The notes under the pieces were generated by a model that searched no databases, had not been told where the DNA came from, and was given only the letters and a program-made list of their open reading frames with translations. A DNA stretch of 33,555 nucleotides from Clostridia bacterium (GTDB taxonomy: Bacteria; Bacillota; Clostridia; Christensenellales; CAG-1252): assembly GCA_017615495.1 (NCBI GenBank), contig JAGAAA010000058.1:1-33555 (forward strand). The letters are read 5' to 3'. Within the stretch, counting starts at the first letter, position 1; each line of letters opens with the position of its first letter. Below are positions 22,435 through 30,328 of the stretch, one piece after another. Made by a program: the position numbers and the translations under genes.

Positions 22435-23178
22435 ATGAAAAAAGTATTGCCGAAAACCCTCTTTTCGAAACCCCTTCCGCGAAAGGTTGCGGACGTCCTT
22501 TCCGCCATCGTGCTGCTGTTCACGGTCACCGCCCTGTTTTTTGCCACAAAACTGACATATCCGCAAGACACAAAGAGCGTGGACGCGGGCAACTTTGCCA
22601 TCTACAAAGGCAGCGAACAAAGAGAGGCTGCCGCCCTCACCTTCAACGTGTACGAAGGGGCGGACGTCGTGCGGGAGATCCTGACTATTCTTCGTAAATA
22701 TGCGGCAAAAGCAACTTTCTTCATCGGCGGCATATGGGCAGAAGACAACGCGGAAACCATCCTGGAGATCGTCGAAGGCGGGCACGAGATAGGCTCGCAC
22801 GGGTACAGCCACAAAGACCACGCAAAACTGTCATTAGAACAAAACAAAGAGGAAATGGCAAAAACCAACCGACTATTGCGAAAAATCACGGGGAATCCCG
22901 TCCTTTTGTTCGCCCCGCCCTCTGGTTCTTTTGGTGAAAACACCGTGGCGGCGTGCCGCGCTTTGGGGCAAAAAATGATCCTGTGGACAAAGGACACCAT
23001 CGATTGGCGAGACAAGGACGTCCCGCTCCTTGTAAAACGCGCGACAAAAAACATCAAAAACGGCGACCTGATCCTAATGCACCCCAAGACGCAAACCGTC
23101 ACCGCCCTTCCCCAAATCATCGAAGCCTACATCGCAAAAGGACTCTCTCTTCTAACCGTATCCGAAGTTATAGCGTAG
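22435..23178 (+). CDS. YlxY/PdaB-type polysaccharide deacetylase family protein
   Basis: A 247-residue NodB-fold protein with one N-terminal membrane anchor (~20-40). The usual TFDDG is replaced by TFNVYEG (69-75). H122 and H126 in SHGYSH are kept, the RPPYG region reads FAPPSG (159-164), and WTKDTIDW (184-191) and LMHP (214-217, H216) are present. These variant motifs are normal for the YlxY branch, where the enzymatic activity is doubtful, rather than a sign of decay. In Bacillus ylxY sits between pnp and the M16 gene mlpA; here it has the same neighbours but is inverted relative to both. No Shine-Dalgarno; possibly leaderless. Confidence 0.88.
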   Translation: MKKVLPKTLFSKPLPRKVADVLSAIVLLFTVTALFFATKLTYPQDTKSVDAGNFAIYKGSEQREAAALTFNVYEGADVVREILTILRKYAAKATFFIGGIWAEDNAETILEIVEGGHEIGSHGYSHKDHAKLSLEQNKEEMAKTNRLLRKITGNPVLLFAPPSGSFGENTVAACRALGQKMILWTKDTIDWRDKDVPLLVKRATKNIKNGDLILMHPKTQTVTALPQIIEAYIAKGLSLLTVSEVIA

Positions 23179-23210
23179 CGTCGGCAAAGCCGAACGACGT
23201 TGCGCCCCCA

Positions 23211-23336
23211 GCGAGCGCGGAGAAGGGTTGCAGATGCGCGACTCTACAAAAAAAATCCGCAGGCGCGTACTCCTTGTACGTAACTGCGGAATTTTTTTGT
23301 TAGTAACAAAGCAGATGCGCCCTTATACGCGCTCGC
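23211..23336. repeat. Structured repeat copy B, after pnp
   Basis: Shares with copy A (12515-12608) the core AGGCGCGTACT, 4 nt, GTACGTAACTGC (23261-23287), TTAG (23300) and ATGCGCCCTTATACG (23315-23329). Here the outer stem is TCCGCAG/CTGCGGA, unrelated in sequence to copy A's stem but equally paired. A flanking 9-bp inverted repeat GCGAGCGCG/CGCGCTCGC (23211-23219, 23328-23336) ends exactly at the pnp stop codon. GCAGATGCGC also occurs twice (23230, 23311). Confidence 0.75.
23248..23298. terminator. Bidirectional terminator between ylxY and pnp
   Basis: Eight A (23248-23255), stem TCCGCAG (23256-23262), 21-nt internal part with its own CGTAC/GTACG stem, CTGCGGA (23284-23290), A, then seven T (23292-23298). 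A U-tract follows the hairpin on both strands, so it can end both converging genes. It is built around the conserved core of repeat copy B. Confidence 0.85.
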
Positions 23337-25433
23337 TTATTCGGCCTTCTCCAGAATCTCCATCAAACGCAAATCAATGCGCTTCTTCTCGTCGATCTTG
23401 ATAACCTTAACCCTGACAAGGTCGCCGATGTTGACAACGTCCTCGACCTTCTCCACTCTCTCGCTGGAAAGCTTGGAAATATGGATCATGCCGTCCTTGC
23501 CCGGAGCGATCTCAACAAACGCGCCGATGGGGATGATGCGAGCAACTCTACCTTCGTACACGTCGCCCTTTTCGGGGTCTTTGCAGATGGCGTCGATGAT
23601 CTTCTTAGCCTTATCCGCGCTTGCGCTATCCGGGCTGGCGATGAAGACGATGTTGTCGTCGCTGATGTCGATCTTTACGCCGGTATCTTCGATGATCTTG
23701 TTGATGGTCTTACCGCCGCTGCCGATGACTTCACGCACCTTATCGGGGTCGATCGGGAAGGAGATGATCTTGGGAGCGAACTTGGAAAGTTCCTTACGCG
23801 GTTCGGGAAGAACGGCGAGCATCTTGCCAAGAATGAATTCCCTGCCCTCTTTCGCCTGAGCGAGAGCGGTGCGGAGGATCTGCTCATCGATGCCCTTGAT
23901 CTTGATATCCATCTGAATAGCGGTGATACCTTCTCTGGTACCTGCCACTTTGAAGTCCATATCGCCGAGGAAGTCCTCAAGTCCCTGGATGTCGCTCATG
24001 ACTGCGACTTTGCCGCTTTCAACGTCCTTGATGAGGCCCATTGCAATACCGGCAACGGGTGCCTTGATGGGCACGCCCGCATCCATAAGAGCAAGGGTGC
24101 TACCGCAGATACTTGCCTGCGAAGTGGAGCCGTTGGAGCTCAAGATCTCGGAAACCGTGCGGATGGCGTAGGGGAAATCCTGCTCGCTGGGGAGCACAGG
24201 CTCCAAAGCCCTTTCCGCAAGAGCGCCGTGACCGATCTCACGTCTGCCCGGGCTCTTAAGCTGACGGGCTTCGCCCGTGCTGTACGGGGGCATGTTGTAG
24301 TGGTGCATATATCTCTTGAACACGTCGTCGTCCAAGCTCTCAAGCTTTTGCGCCTCGCTGATGGTGCCGAGGGTACAAGTGGTAAGAGCCTGCGTGGAAC
24401 CACGGGTGAAAACACCGGTGCCGTGCACGCGGGGCATCACGCCGACTTCGCACCAGATAGGACGGATCTCCTTAAGAGTTCTGCCATCGGGACGCACGCC
24501 GTCGTTGATGATCTTGGAACGAACTTTTTCCTTCTTCAAAGCGTACATCGCGTCGAAGATCTCCCTCTTGCAGTTGGGGAAGATCTCGGCAAAGTGCTCT
24601 TGCACGTCCTTGTCGAGGTCATCTTCCAAAGCTTGACGCTCGTACCTGTCAAAATGGGTAAGGACGGCGTCCATCTTCTCGGAAGCGTACTCTCTGACCG
24701 CCTGAGAGATCTCAGCGGGAACGGAATACATATCCACCTTGGTGGTCTTGGGCTTGCCGCAATCCGCAGCGATGCTTTCAATGAAAGCAACGATCTTTTT
24801 GATCTCCTCGTGACCGAAGAGGATCGCGCCGAGCATTTCTTCCTCGGTGATCTCGCTGGCGCCGGCTTCGACCATCATAATGGCGTCCTTGGTGCCGGAC
24901 AAGGAAAGGTGCAACTTGCTCTTTTCCCTCTCGGCGGAATTGGGGTTGATAACGTACTTGCCATCAACGTAGCCGACGACGACCGAGCCGGTCGGGCCGC
25001 CCCACGGGATATCGGAGATCGAAAGCGCGATAGAGCTACCGATCATTGCGTAGACCTCGGGCGGAATGTCCGTATCCACACTCATTGCGGTACAAACGAC
25101 AGCAACGTCATTGAAAAGGCCCTTGGGGAAAAGCGGACGGATAGGTCTGTCGATCAAGCGGCTCACGAGGATCGCTTTATCGGAAGGACGACCTTCCCTC
25201 TTTTTGAACCCGCCGGGGATCTTGCCTACGGCATACATCTTCTCTTCGAAGTCAACTCCGAGGGGGAAGAAATCGATGCCGTCACGGGGCTGAGCCGCCA
25301 TCGTCACGTTGGTCAACACGGCGGTATCGCCGCACCTGACCAAGCAGGAACCGTTTGCCTGCTCGCAGTACGCGCCGACCTCGACGGAAACCTCTCTGCC
25401 ACCAATCATTGTCTTGTAAATCTTTCTTTCCAT
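23337..25433 (-). CDS. pnp: Polyribonucleotide nucleotidyltransferase (PNPase)
   Basis: A 698-residue 3'-5' phosphorolytic exoribonuclease. Two RNase PH-like cores: the first starts at RKIYKTMIGGREVSVEVG and holds FSRLIDRPIRPLFPKG-like sequence. The second, from about residue 310, includes RPDGRTLKEIRPIWCEV and GSTQALTTCTLG, with the catalytic region SEILSSNGSTSQASICGSTLALMDAGVP and DIQGLEDFLGDMDFKVAGT. A KH domain follows (IGSGGKTINKIIEDTGVKIDI), then an S1 domain at the C terminus (GDVYEGRVARIIPIGAFVEIAPGKDGMIHIS). AGGAGG lies 6 nt before the ATG. It follows rpsO with a strong hairpin between, as in many bacteria where PNPase controls its own mRNA. Confidence 0.98.
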   Translation of the reverse strand: MERKIYKTMIGGREVSVEVGAYCEQANGSCLVRCGDTAVLTNVTMAAQPRDGIDFFPLGVDFEEKMYAVGKIPGGFKKREGRPSDKAILVSRLIDRPIRPLFPKGLFNDVAVVCTAMSVDTDIPPEVYAMIGSSIALSISDIPWGGPTGSVVVGYVDGKYVINPNSAEREKSKLHLSLSGTKDAIMMVEAGASEITEEEMLGAILFGHEEIKKIVAFIESIAADCGKPKTTKVDMYSVPAEISQAVREYASEKMDAVLTHFDRYERQALEDDLDKDVQEHFAEIFPNCKREIFDAMYALKKEKVRSKIINDGVRPDGRTLKEIRPIWCEVGVMPRVHGTGVFTRGSTQALTTCTLGTISEAQKLESLDDDVFKRYMHHYNMPPYSTGEARQLKSPGRREIGHGALAERALEPVLPSEQDFPYAIRTVSEILSSNGSTSQASICGSTLALMDAGVPIKAPVAGIAMGLIKDVESGKVAVMSDIQGLEDFLGDMDFKVAGTREGITAIQMDIKIKGIDEQILRTALAQAKEGREFILGKMLAVLPEPRKELSKFAPKIISFPIDPDKVREVIGSGGKTINKIIEDTGVKIDISDDNIVFIASPDSASADKAKKIIDAICKDPEKGDVYEGRVARIIPIGAFVEIAPGKDGMIHISKLSSERVEKVEDVVNIGDLVRVKVIKIDEKKRIDLRLMEILEKAE

Positions 25434-25500
25434 ATTACCTCCTAAAGAACGAAACCGTCTCTGGAATCGCTCTGTTTTTTCTGTTCACGATGCCACAGCG

Positions 25501-25532
25501 CAAATAAGAGCAGGTCTCCCCGCTCTTATTTG
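25501..25532 (-). promoter_or_regulatory. rpsO-pnp intergenic stem-loop
   Basis: A perfect 11-bp stem CAAATAAGAGC/GCTCTTATTTG (25532-25522 and 25511-25501, minus-strand sense) with a 10-nt loop, 12 nt after the rpsO stop. The next bases are CGCTGTGG, not a T-tract, so it is more likely an RNA processing or stability element than a terminator. A processed hairpin at this place is known from E. coli rpsO-pnp; use here is inferred. Confidence 0.75.
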
Positions 25533-25544
25533 ACAGTAAACGCA

Positions 25545-25799
25545 TTACTTTCTCAGACCCAACGCCTCGATAAGCGCTCTGTAACGCTCGATGTCGTTGT
25601 TCTTCAGATAGTTCAGAAGCTTCTTTCTCGTGCTGACCATCTGCAAAAGACCGCGACGGCCATGGTTGTCCTTCTTGTGAACGGCAAGGTGCGCGTTGAG
25701 CGCTTCGATCCTTGCGGTCAAGAGCGCGATCTGAACCTCAGGGGAACCGGTATCGCCTTCACTGCGTGCATACTTTGCAATAATTTCGCTTTTATCCAT
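25545..25799 (-). CDS. rpsO: 30S ribosomal protein uS15
   Basis: An 84-residue S15, slightly short of the usual 88-89. It contains GDTGSPEVQIALLTARIEALNAHL, HKKDNHGRRGLLQMVSTRKKLLNYLK and ERYRALIEALGLRK, all diagnostic. It binds the three-way junction of the 16S rRNA central domain early in 30S assembly. GGAGG precedes the ATG by 7 nt. Own promoter at 25888-25916 with a leader of about 80 nt, long enough for the S15 autoregulatory structures known elsewhere, but I could not define one. Confidence 0.98.
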   Translation of the reverse strand: MDKSEIIAKYARSEGDTGSPEVQIALLTARIEALNAHLAVHKKDNHGRRGLLQMVSTRKKLLNYLKNNDIERYRALIEALGLRK

Positions 25800-25887
25800 A
25801 ATTAAACCTCCGTTTGGATAGAAATATTCGCCATGAGCGTAGTGATACGAAAGCGACTTGTAAGACCAAGCTCAAGGTACAGTAAAT

Positions 25888-25916
25888 ATAATAACATTAA
25901 AAAACTAAGTTGTAAA
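25888..25916 (-). promoter_or_regulatory. rpsO-pnp promoter
   Basis: Minus strand: -35 TTTACA (25916-25911), 17-bp spacer ending TGT, extended -10 TATTAT (25893-25888). It starts 4 bp after the hemZ stop. The predicted leader is ~80 nt (25800-25881). Confidence 0.7.
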
Positions 25917-25919
25917 GCA

Positions 25920-27317
25920 CTAATCTCGGAAAAATTCGATTTTCTTTTGTATCATTTCGTCGATGCGCTCAAGATAGCCTTTTATCTCCTTCACTTCGGC
26001 AAGGCGTTCGATCCTTCCGTTGCCGAAAATGCGCTTGGAAATGGCGCCCGCGCCCGACGCGTAAATGTCGTGCGTTTCCTCCATGATGTCTACGTTGTAC
26101 TTGCAAACTTTGCCCGGTTTTGCGTAGCCGACGTTTTCCAAACGTCCGGACGTGTTTTTCTGGCGATAAATGTAGTATGGGCGATATCCGGCTTTTTCAA
26201 GCGCGTTTCTGGCGTGATCGGACATACGTTCGGCAAGGCCGTCGCTGAAATTGTCGTACTTGTTTTCGGCAAAAATGCTACCGCGTTTGATTGAAAGAGA
26301 ATGGATGGTTACGTTTTCGGGCGAAAGATCGATCGCCACGTCCATCGAGTGCTTGAAATCCTCAAAACTTTCACCGGGAAGCATGGTGATAAAATCCATA
26401 TTGACGTCCAAACCGCCCGCGTCGCGTACCAAGCGGTATGCGTTGAAGATATCTTCCACCGTGTGACGGCGCCCGATGACGTCCAACGTTTCCTGTTTGA
26501 AGGTTTGCGGATTGACCGAAACGCGTGTGACGGCGCGCTGTTTTAAAACAGCGACCTTTTCTTCCGTCAAAGTTTCGGGGCGACCTGCCTCAACGGTGAA
26601 CTCTTCCCCGTTTGCTTTGATGGCGGCGAGCACGACGTCCAGTTGCTCTGCGGAAAGAGACGTGGGGGTACCACCGCCGACGTAAATGGCGCGGCGTGGC
26701 TTAGCGGGCGGCACGCACTCGATATCGCGCACCAGCGCATCCACGTAAGCGGGCAAATTGCTCTTTTTGGGTCGAATGACTTCGGAAAGAAAACTGCAAT
26801 AATGGCAACGCGACGGACAGAACGGAATATTGACAAACCAATCCGCCTTTTCCGTTTCGGCGCCGATGATCCCTTTTTGCGATTCGACGATCTCGGCAAG
26901 CAAACTTGTTTTGGAAGGAGAAACGCGGAAGTAATCGACGAGTTCCGTCATTGGGTCCTTTCCTTCGTCAATGAGTTCGTAAAAAAGTTTGGTGGGACGG
27001 ATGCCCGTCAGCGAACCGTACGAAAGCGAAACGCCTGCGACGGAGGAAAGAAAATCGTAAAGGTCACGCTTCAAAAAGCGCTTTAAGCAACGCTTGCGGT
27101 AAAGGTCGCTCCAATTTTCATCCACGGCGTACTCGCCGGAACGAGTGGGATACCCCTCGGCGGAAACGAGGGTTTTTGCCTTGCCGCCGTTAACCGTAAG
27201 ATCGGCAACGACGACGGCGCCGTCTTCCGCAAGCAAAAGGTACGGAGCAAACGCGCGTACCACCTCTTCCAGTTCGTTTTTAAAGCTTTCGCAGTTGGTT
27301 TTAACGGATATTTTCAT
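25920..27317 (-). CDS. hemZ: HemZ-type coproporphyrinogen dehydrogenase family radical SAM protein
   Basis: A 465-residue radical SAM protein. The cluster cysteines are C167, C171 and C174 in NIPFCPSRCHYCSF. The N-terminal extension with SLSYGSLTGIRPTKLFYEL is characteristic of the HemZ branch rather than HemN or HemW. YVGGGTPTSLS and EAGRPETLTEEK are HemN-family blocks. HemZ is described as an oxygen-independent coproporphyrinogen III oxidase in Bacillus. With no other heme gene in view the true substrate here is uncertain. The ATG overlaps the stop of the MBL gene (ATGA). Confidence 0.9.
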   Translation of the reverse strand: MKISVKTNCESFKNELEEVVRAFAPYLLLAEDGAVVVADLTVNGGKAKTLVSAEGYPTRSGEYAVDENWSDLYRKRCLKRFLKRDLYDFLSSVAGVSLSYGSLTGIRPTKLFYELIDEGKDPMTELVDYFRVSPSKTSLLAEIVESQKGIIGAETEKADWFVNIPFCPSRCHYCSFLSEVIRPKKSNLPAYVDALVRDIECVPPAKPRRAIYVGGGTPTSLSAEQLDVVLAAIKANGEEFTVEAGRPETLTEEKVAVLKQRAVTRVSVNPQTFKQETLDVIGRRHTVEDIFNAYRLVRDAGGLDVNMDFITMLPGESFEDFKHSMDVAIDLSPENVTIHSLSIKRGSIFAENKYDNFSDGLAERMSDHARNALEKAGYRPYYIYRQKNTSGRLENVGYAKPGKVCKYNVDIMEETHDIYASGAGAISKRIFGNGRIERLAEVKEIKGYLERIDEMIQKKIEFFRD

Positions 27318-27958
27318 AACAAGTTCAATATTGGATTAGTGGAATATTCCTCAGCGATGGTCGTTTGCGGCTCGCAAGGCGCGGCGAATTGAGAAGCAAA
27401 CCCGTGCCCGGCATACACCTTCGTTTCTGCGGGAAGCTCAAAAAGTTCGTTTGCAATGGAGCACAACAAATCTTGCTCGTCTCCCGTCGGAAAATCGGTG
27501 CGACCATACGAACCCGAGAAAAGGGTATCCCCCGTAAAAAGCGCATCCTCCATCAAATAACACACACCGCCCTGCGTATGCCCGGGCGTATGGATTACCT
27601 TGACAGAAAAAGGCTCCAAAAGGAGCGTTTCGCCGTCCGTTACCGTCACGTCGGGGGCAAATGTTTCCATCGAAAAGCCAAGCGCAACGGATAAGTTTGC
27701 CTTGCTGTTTATTACGCTGACTTCCTCTTTGTGCGCATACACTTTGACGCCCGCTCTTTGAAGCGCCGCGGCGCCAAGCGCGTGGTCGACGTGCCCGTGC
27801 GTCAACAAGACGGCGATAGGCTCAACGGAAAGACGCTCGCACTCCGCAAGCACCCTTTCGCCACTCGTACCGGGGTCGATAACGAGCGCTTTACCTTCCT
27901 CGCAGACGATATACGTAAGTTCGGACAGATAGTCCCCTTGCAGCGCGAAGACGGTCAT
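27314..27958 (-). CDS. MBL-fold metallo-hydrolase (glyoxalase II-like)
   Basis: A 214-residue metallo-beta-lactamase-fold enzyme. THGHVDHALG (53-62) provides H54, H56, D58 and H59. HTPGHTQGGVCYLM and FTGDTLFSGSYGRTDFPTGD supply the later metal ligands, and GHGFASQF the last histidine. It resembles the short hydroxyacylglutathione-hydrolase-like group common in Clostridia, whose substrates are mostly unknown. Start and stop overlap recJ and hemZ as ATGA, so the three are translationally linked. In many Clostridia an MBL gene sits between relA/dtd and hemZ, matching this place. Confidence 0.9.
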   Translation of the reverse strand: MTVFALQGDYLSELTYIVCEEGKALVIDPGTSGERVLAECERLSVEPIAVLLTHGHVDHALGAAALQRAGVKVYAHKEEVSVINSKANLSVALGFSMETFAPDVTVTDGETLLLEPFSVKVIHTPGHTQGGVCYLMEDALFTGDTLFSGSYGRTDFPTGDEQDLLCSIANELFELPAETKVYAGHGFASQFAAPCEPQTTIAEEYSTNPILNLL

Positions 27959-30285
27959 AGTATCTTTTTTAACGCCATCAGGCGCTTATACAGCACGGAT
28001 GCCGCAGGATCGCTCATTTGGCGGGCGTACAAGGCAAAGCCTTGCCCAACCGAGATTGCGCCCGCCTCAAAGAGGACGTAAAAATGAATTAAAAACTCTT
28101 CTTCACCGCCGGCGGAGATGCGTTTGGCAAGATCCACGGGGGAAGCAGCGCCCGCCCCGCTGAATATGAATTTGTTGATCTTTTGGTAAGTTGCCGTCAA
28201 AGCGTTCAAAGAAAGGTCGACCTTTTTGAAGACGTCGGCGTACGGATAGCGGTTTTTGACGACGGAGACCTCCGCCCCCGTCGATTTGACCAAGCGGGAA
28301 ACGTAACCCGTGGTCAGCGGAGTATCCAACAAGACGATCTTTCTGTAACCGATGGGGTCACCATCCGGCGCAAGCAAAACTTCGTTCCACGGGGCGTCGA
28401 AGGATTTGGCGTACTCGATGCGGGAACATCTTTGCTTATTTGCGTCGCTCGCACAAAAACGCGCGGCGCTCTCGGCGGAAAAGCTGACGAACAACGTGCA
28501 GAAGCGGTCGTCGTAAAAGGAATCCGAAAGCTCATCTTCCGTGACGACGGAATAATCGCATTTTTCCTCACGATAAAGGTTGCTACGCAAATAGCGATTA
28601 AACAGCGAAATATCTTTTGCGTCGCCCTGCGGCTCACCCACGACGAAGACGTCGTCCACGATCATTTGCGCTTTTACGACGTTTCTGAACTCGTTTTTGG
28701 AGCATTCGCACAAGAATTCGTACGAGAGCCCGAGTTGCAAGCCTTCCAAAAGATAACTCTTTCTGAAAGCGATGATCTCCCCGTCCGCGCCGAGCCTGCC
28801 CTTCACGGTTTCGCTACTGCCGAGGGGAGCAAGCGAAATATCCGCGGAAGAAAACTTAAAGATCGGTTTGGGATTGCCCACGCCAAAAGGTTCCAAAAGC
28901 GCCACGTTTTCGGCAAGGGACAAGGTAACGTCCTCGGGGCGGATGGCAAATTCATATTGATCACTGCGCGAATAGACTTCGTCCGGGTAGGTTTTTTCAA
29001 GAAAATCGTCCATCGCGTTTCTGGCGTCGATCAAGTTTTCGCGTTTTACGGTAAGGCCGGCGGCGCTTTTGTGTCCGCCGAACTTGACCAAAAAGCGCTC
29101 TGCGCTTTTGACCGTGGCGTGAATATCCACGCCTTCGCCCGCGCGCCCGCTGCCGACGAGCACGTCGTCACCCGAGAGAAGGATCACGGGACGGTTATAT
29201 TCGTTGCGCAACCTGCCGCAAACCAAGCCGACGATACCGCTAGACCAATCCTCTTTGTAAAGCAAAATGATCTTGTGCGTGGCGAGGTCGTACTCTTTCA
29301 AAAGCTCTTTGGCTTCAAGATAGGTTTTTTCAACGAGGCTTTTACGCAGTTCGTTTGCGCGGTTCATCTTTTCGACGATGCCCTGCAACTCCACGAATTC
29401 TTCGTCCACAAACAAGCGGACGCTTTCGGTGGTGTCGCCCAATCTGCCGAGAGAATTGATCCTCGGACCGATTTGGAAGCCGACGGCATGCGGATCGACG
29501 GGACCCTTCAAATCGATGGATTGTATCAAAAGACGCAAACCTTTGTTGATGGACTCGCGAGAATTGATCTTTTTGAGCCCCAACGAAACGATCAAGCGGT
29601 TTTCACCCGTGAGGGGCACGACGTCCGCCACGGTAGCCACCGCGGCAAGCTCAACGTAGCGCCACGCCGCTTCAAACCCGCCAAGCGCTTGCACAAGCTT
29701 AAACGCTACGCCCGCGCCGCAAAGGTCAACGCACGGAGATGCGGGATCTTGCTTGGGGTTGACGACGACGGCGCTCGGCAAAACTTCCGGCAAAACGTGG
29801 TGGTCGGTGACGATGAGGTCGATCGCCAGCACCTCTTCCAAATATTCCGCTTCCTCCTTAGAGGAAACGCCGCAGTCAACGGTGACGATCAAGTCGGGAT
29901 AATAGGTTTCCGCAATCGCTTCTAAGGCTTCTGTAGTGAGCCCGTAGCCCGTGTCAAAACGGTTGGGGATGTAGTAATCGACGTCCGCGCCAAGCGAGGA
30001 CAAATAACCGTACAAAATGGCGGTGGCCGTGATGCCGTCGCAGTCGTAATCGCCGTAAACGACGATCTTTTCACCGTCTGCGACCGCTTGGCGGATGCGT
30101 TCGACCGCCTTTGTCATGCCGGTCAAAAGAAAAGGATCTTGGAAGTCGTCCTTGGAGGGATACAAAAACTTCCTCGCCGCATCCGGCGTATTCACGCCGC
30201 GATTGACGAGCATTTCCGCAACGAGGGCGTCTACCGGCAGCGCGGAAGCAAGATTCTTAATAACTTCGGACTTCAAATTTTCCAT
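27955..30285 (-). CDS. recJ: Single-stranded-DNA-specific exonuclease RecJ
   Basis: A 776-residue 5'-3' ssDNA exonuclease for recombination and mismatch repair. DHH-domain motifs: VVYGDYDCDGITAT (D79, D81, D83), VTVDCGVSS and VTDHHVLPE (D161-H162-H163). The DHHA1 domain has GSGRAGEGVDIHATV and FGGHKSAAGLTV, followed by an OB fold and a long C-terminal domain like that of Bacillus/Clostridium RecJ (longer than the ~577-residue E. coli form). The ATG at 30285 lacks a Shine-Dalgarno and lies only 7 nt after the T-tract of a terminator at 30293-30320. Expression therefore depends on read-through or on a promoter I could not see. Confidence 0.96.
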   Translation of the reverse strand: MENLKSEVIKNLASALPVDALVAEMLVNRGVNTPDAARKFLYPSKDDFQDPFLLTGMTKAVERIRQAVADGEKIVVYGDYDCDGITATAILYGYLSSLGADVDYYIPNRFDTGYGLTTEALEAIAETYYPDLIVTVDCGVSSKEEAEYLEEVLAIDLIVTDHHVLPEVLPSAVVVNPKQDPASPCVDLCGAGVAFKLVQALGGFEAAWRYVELAAVATVADVVPLTGENRLIVSLGLKKINSRESINKGLRLLIQSIDLKGPVDPHAVGFQIGPRINSLGRLGDTTESVRLFVDEEFVELQGIVEKMNRANELRKSLVEKTYLEAKELLKEYDLATHKIILLYKEDWSSGIVGLVCGRLRNEYNRPVILLSGDDVLVGSGRAGEGVDIHATVKSAERFLVKFGGHKSAAGLTVKRENLIDARNAMDDFLEKTYPDEVYSRSDQYEFAIRPEDVTLSLAENVALLEPFGVGNPKPIFKFSSADISLAPLGSSETVKGRLGADGEIIAFRKSYLLEGLQLGLSYEFLCECSKNEFRNVVKAQMIVDDVFVVGEPQGDAKDISLFNRYLRSNLYREEKCDYSVVTEDELSDSFYDDRFCTLFVSFSAESAARFCASDANKQRCSRIEYAKSFDAPWNEVLLAPDGDPIGYRKIVLLDTPLTTGYVSRLVKSTGAEVSVVKNRYPYADVFKKVDLSLNALTATYQKINKFIFSGAGAASPVDLAKRISAGGEEEFLIHFYVLFEAGAISVGQGFALYARQMSDPAASVLYKRLMALKKIL

Positions 30286-30292
30286 TTAACAT

Positions 30293-30320
30293 AAAGAAAA
30301 GGGGCGATTTGCCGCCCCTT
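30293..30320 (-). terminator. Intrinsic terminator after secF
   Basis: Minus strand: AAGGGGCG/CGCCCCTT (30320-30313 and 30306-30299) with a 6-nt loop, followed by the T-rich TTCTTT (the stem ends TT). It begins 8 nt after the secF stop and ends just ahead of the recJ start codon. Confidence 0.85.
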
Positions 30321-30328
30321 AACAGTTT

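Noticed and set aside
22435..23178. ylxY as a decayed deacetylase, because TFDDG is replaced by TFNVYEG
   Set aside because: TFNV-type and FAPP-type motifs are normal in the YlxY branch, and the rest of the protein is well conserved, so there is no sign of a pseudogene.
23481..25445. Long plus-strand open frame (654 codons) opposite pnp
   Set aside because: A codon-bias shadow of a well conserved gene; no family resemblance and no start signals.
28183..29925. Long plus-strand open frame (580 codons) opposite recJ
   Set aside because: Same reason: antisense shadow of an intact RecJ.
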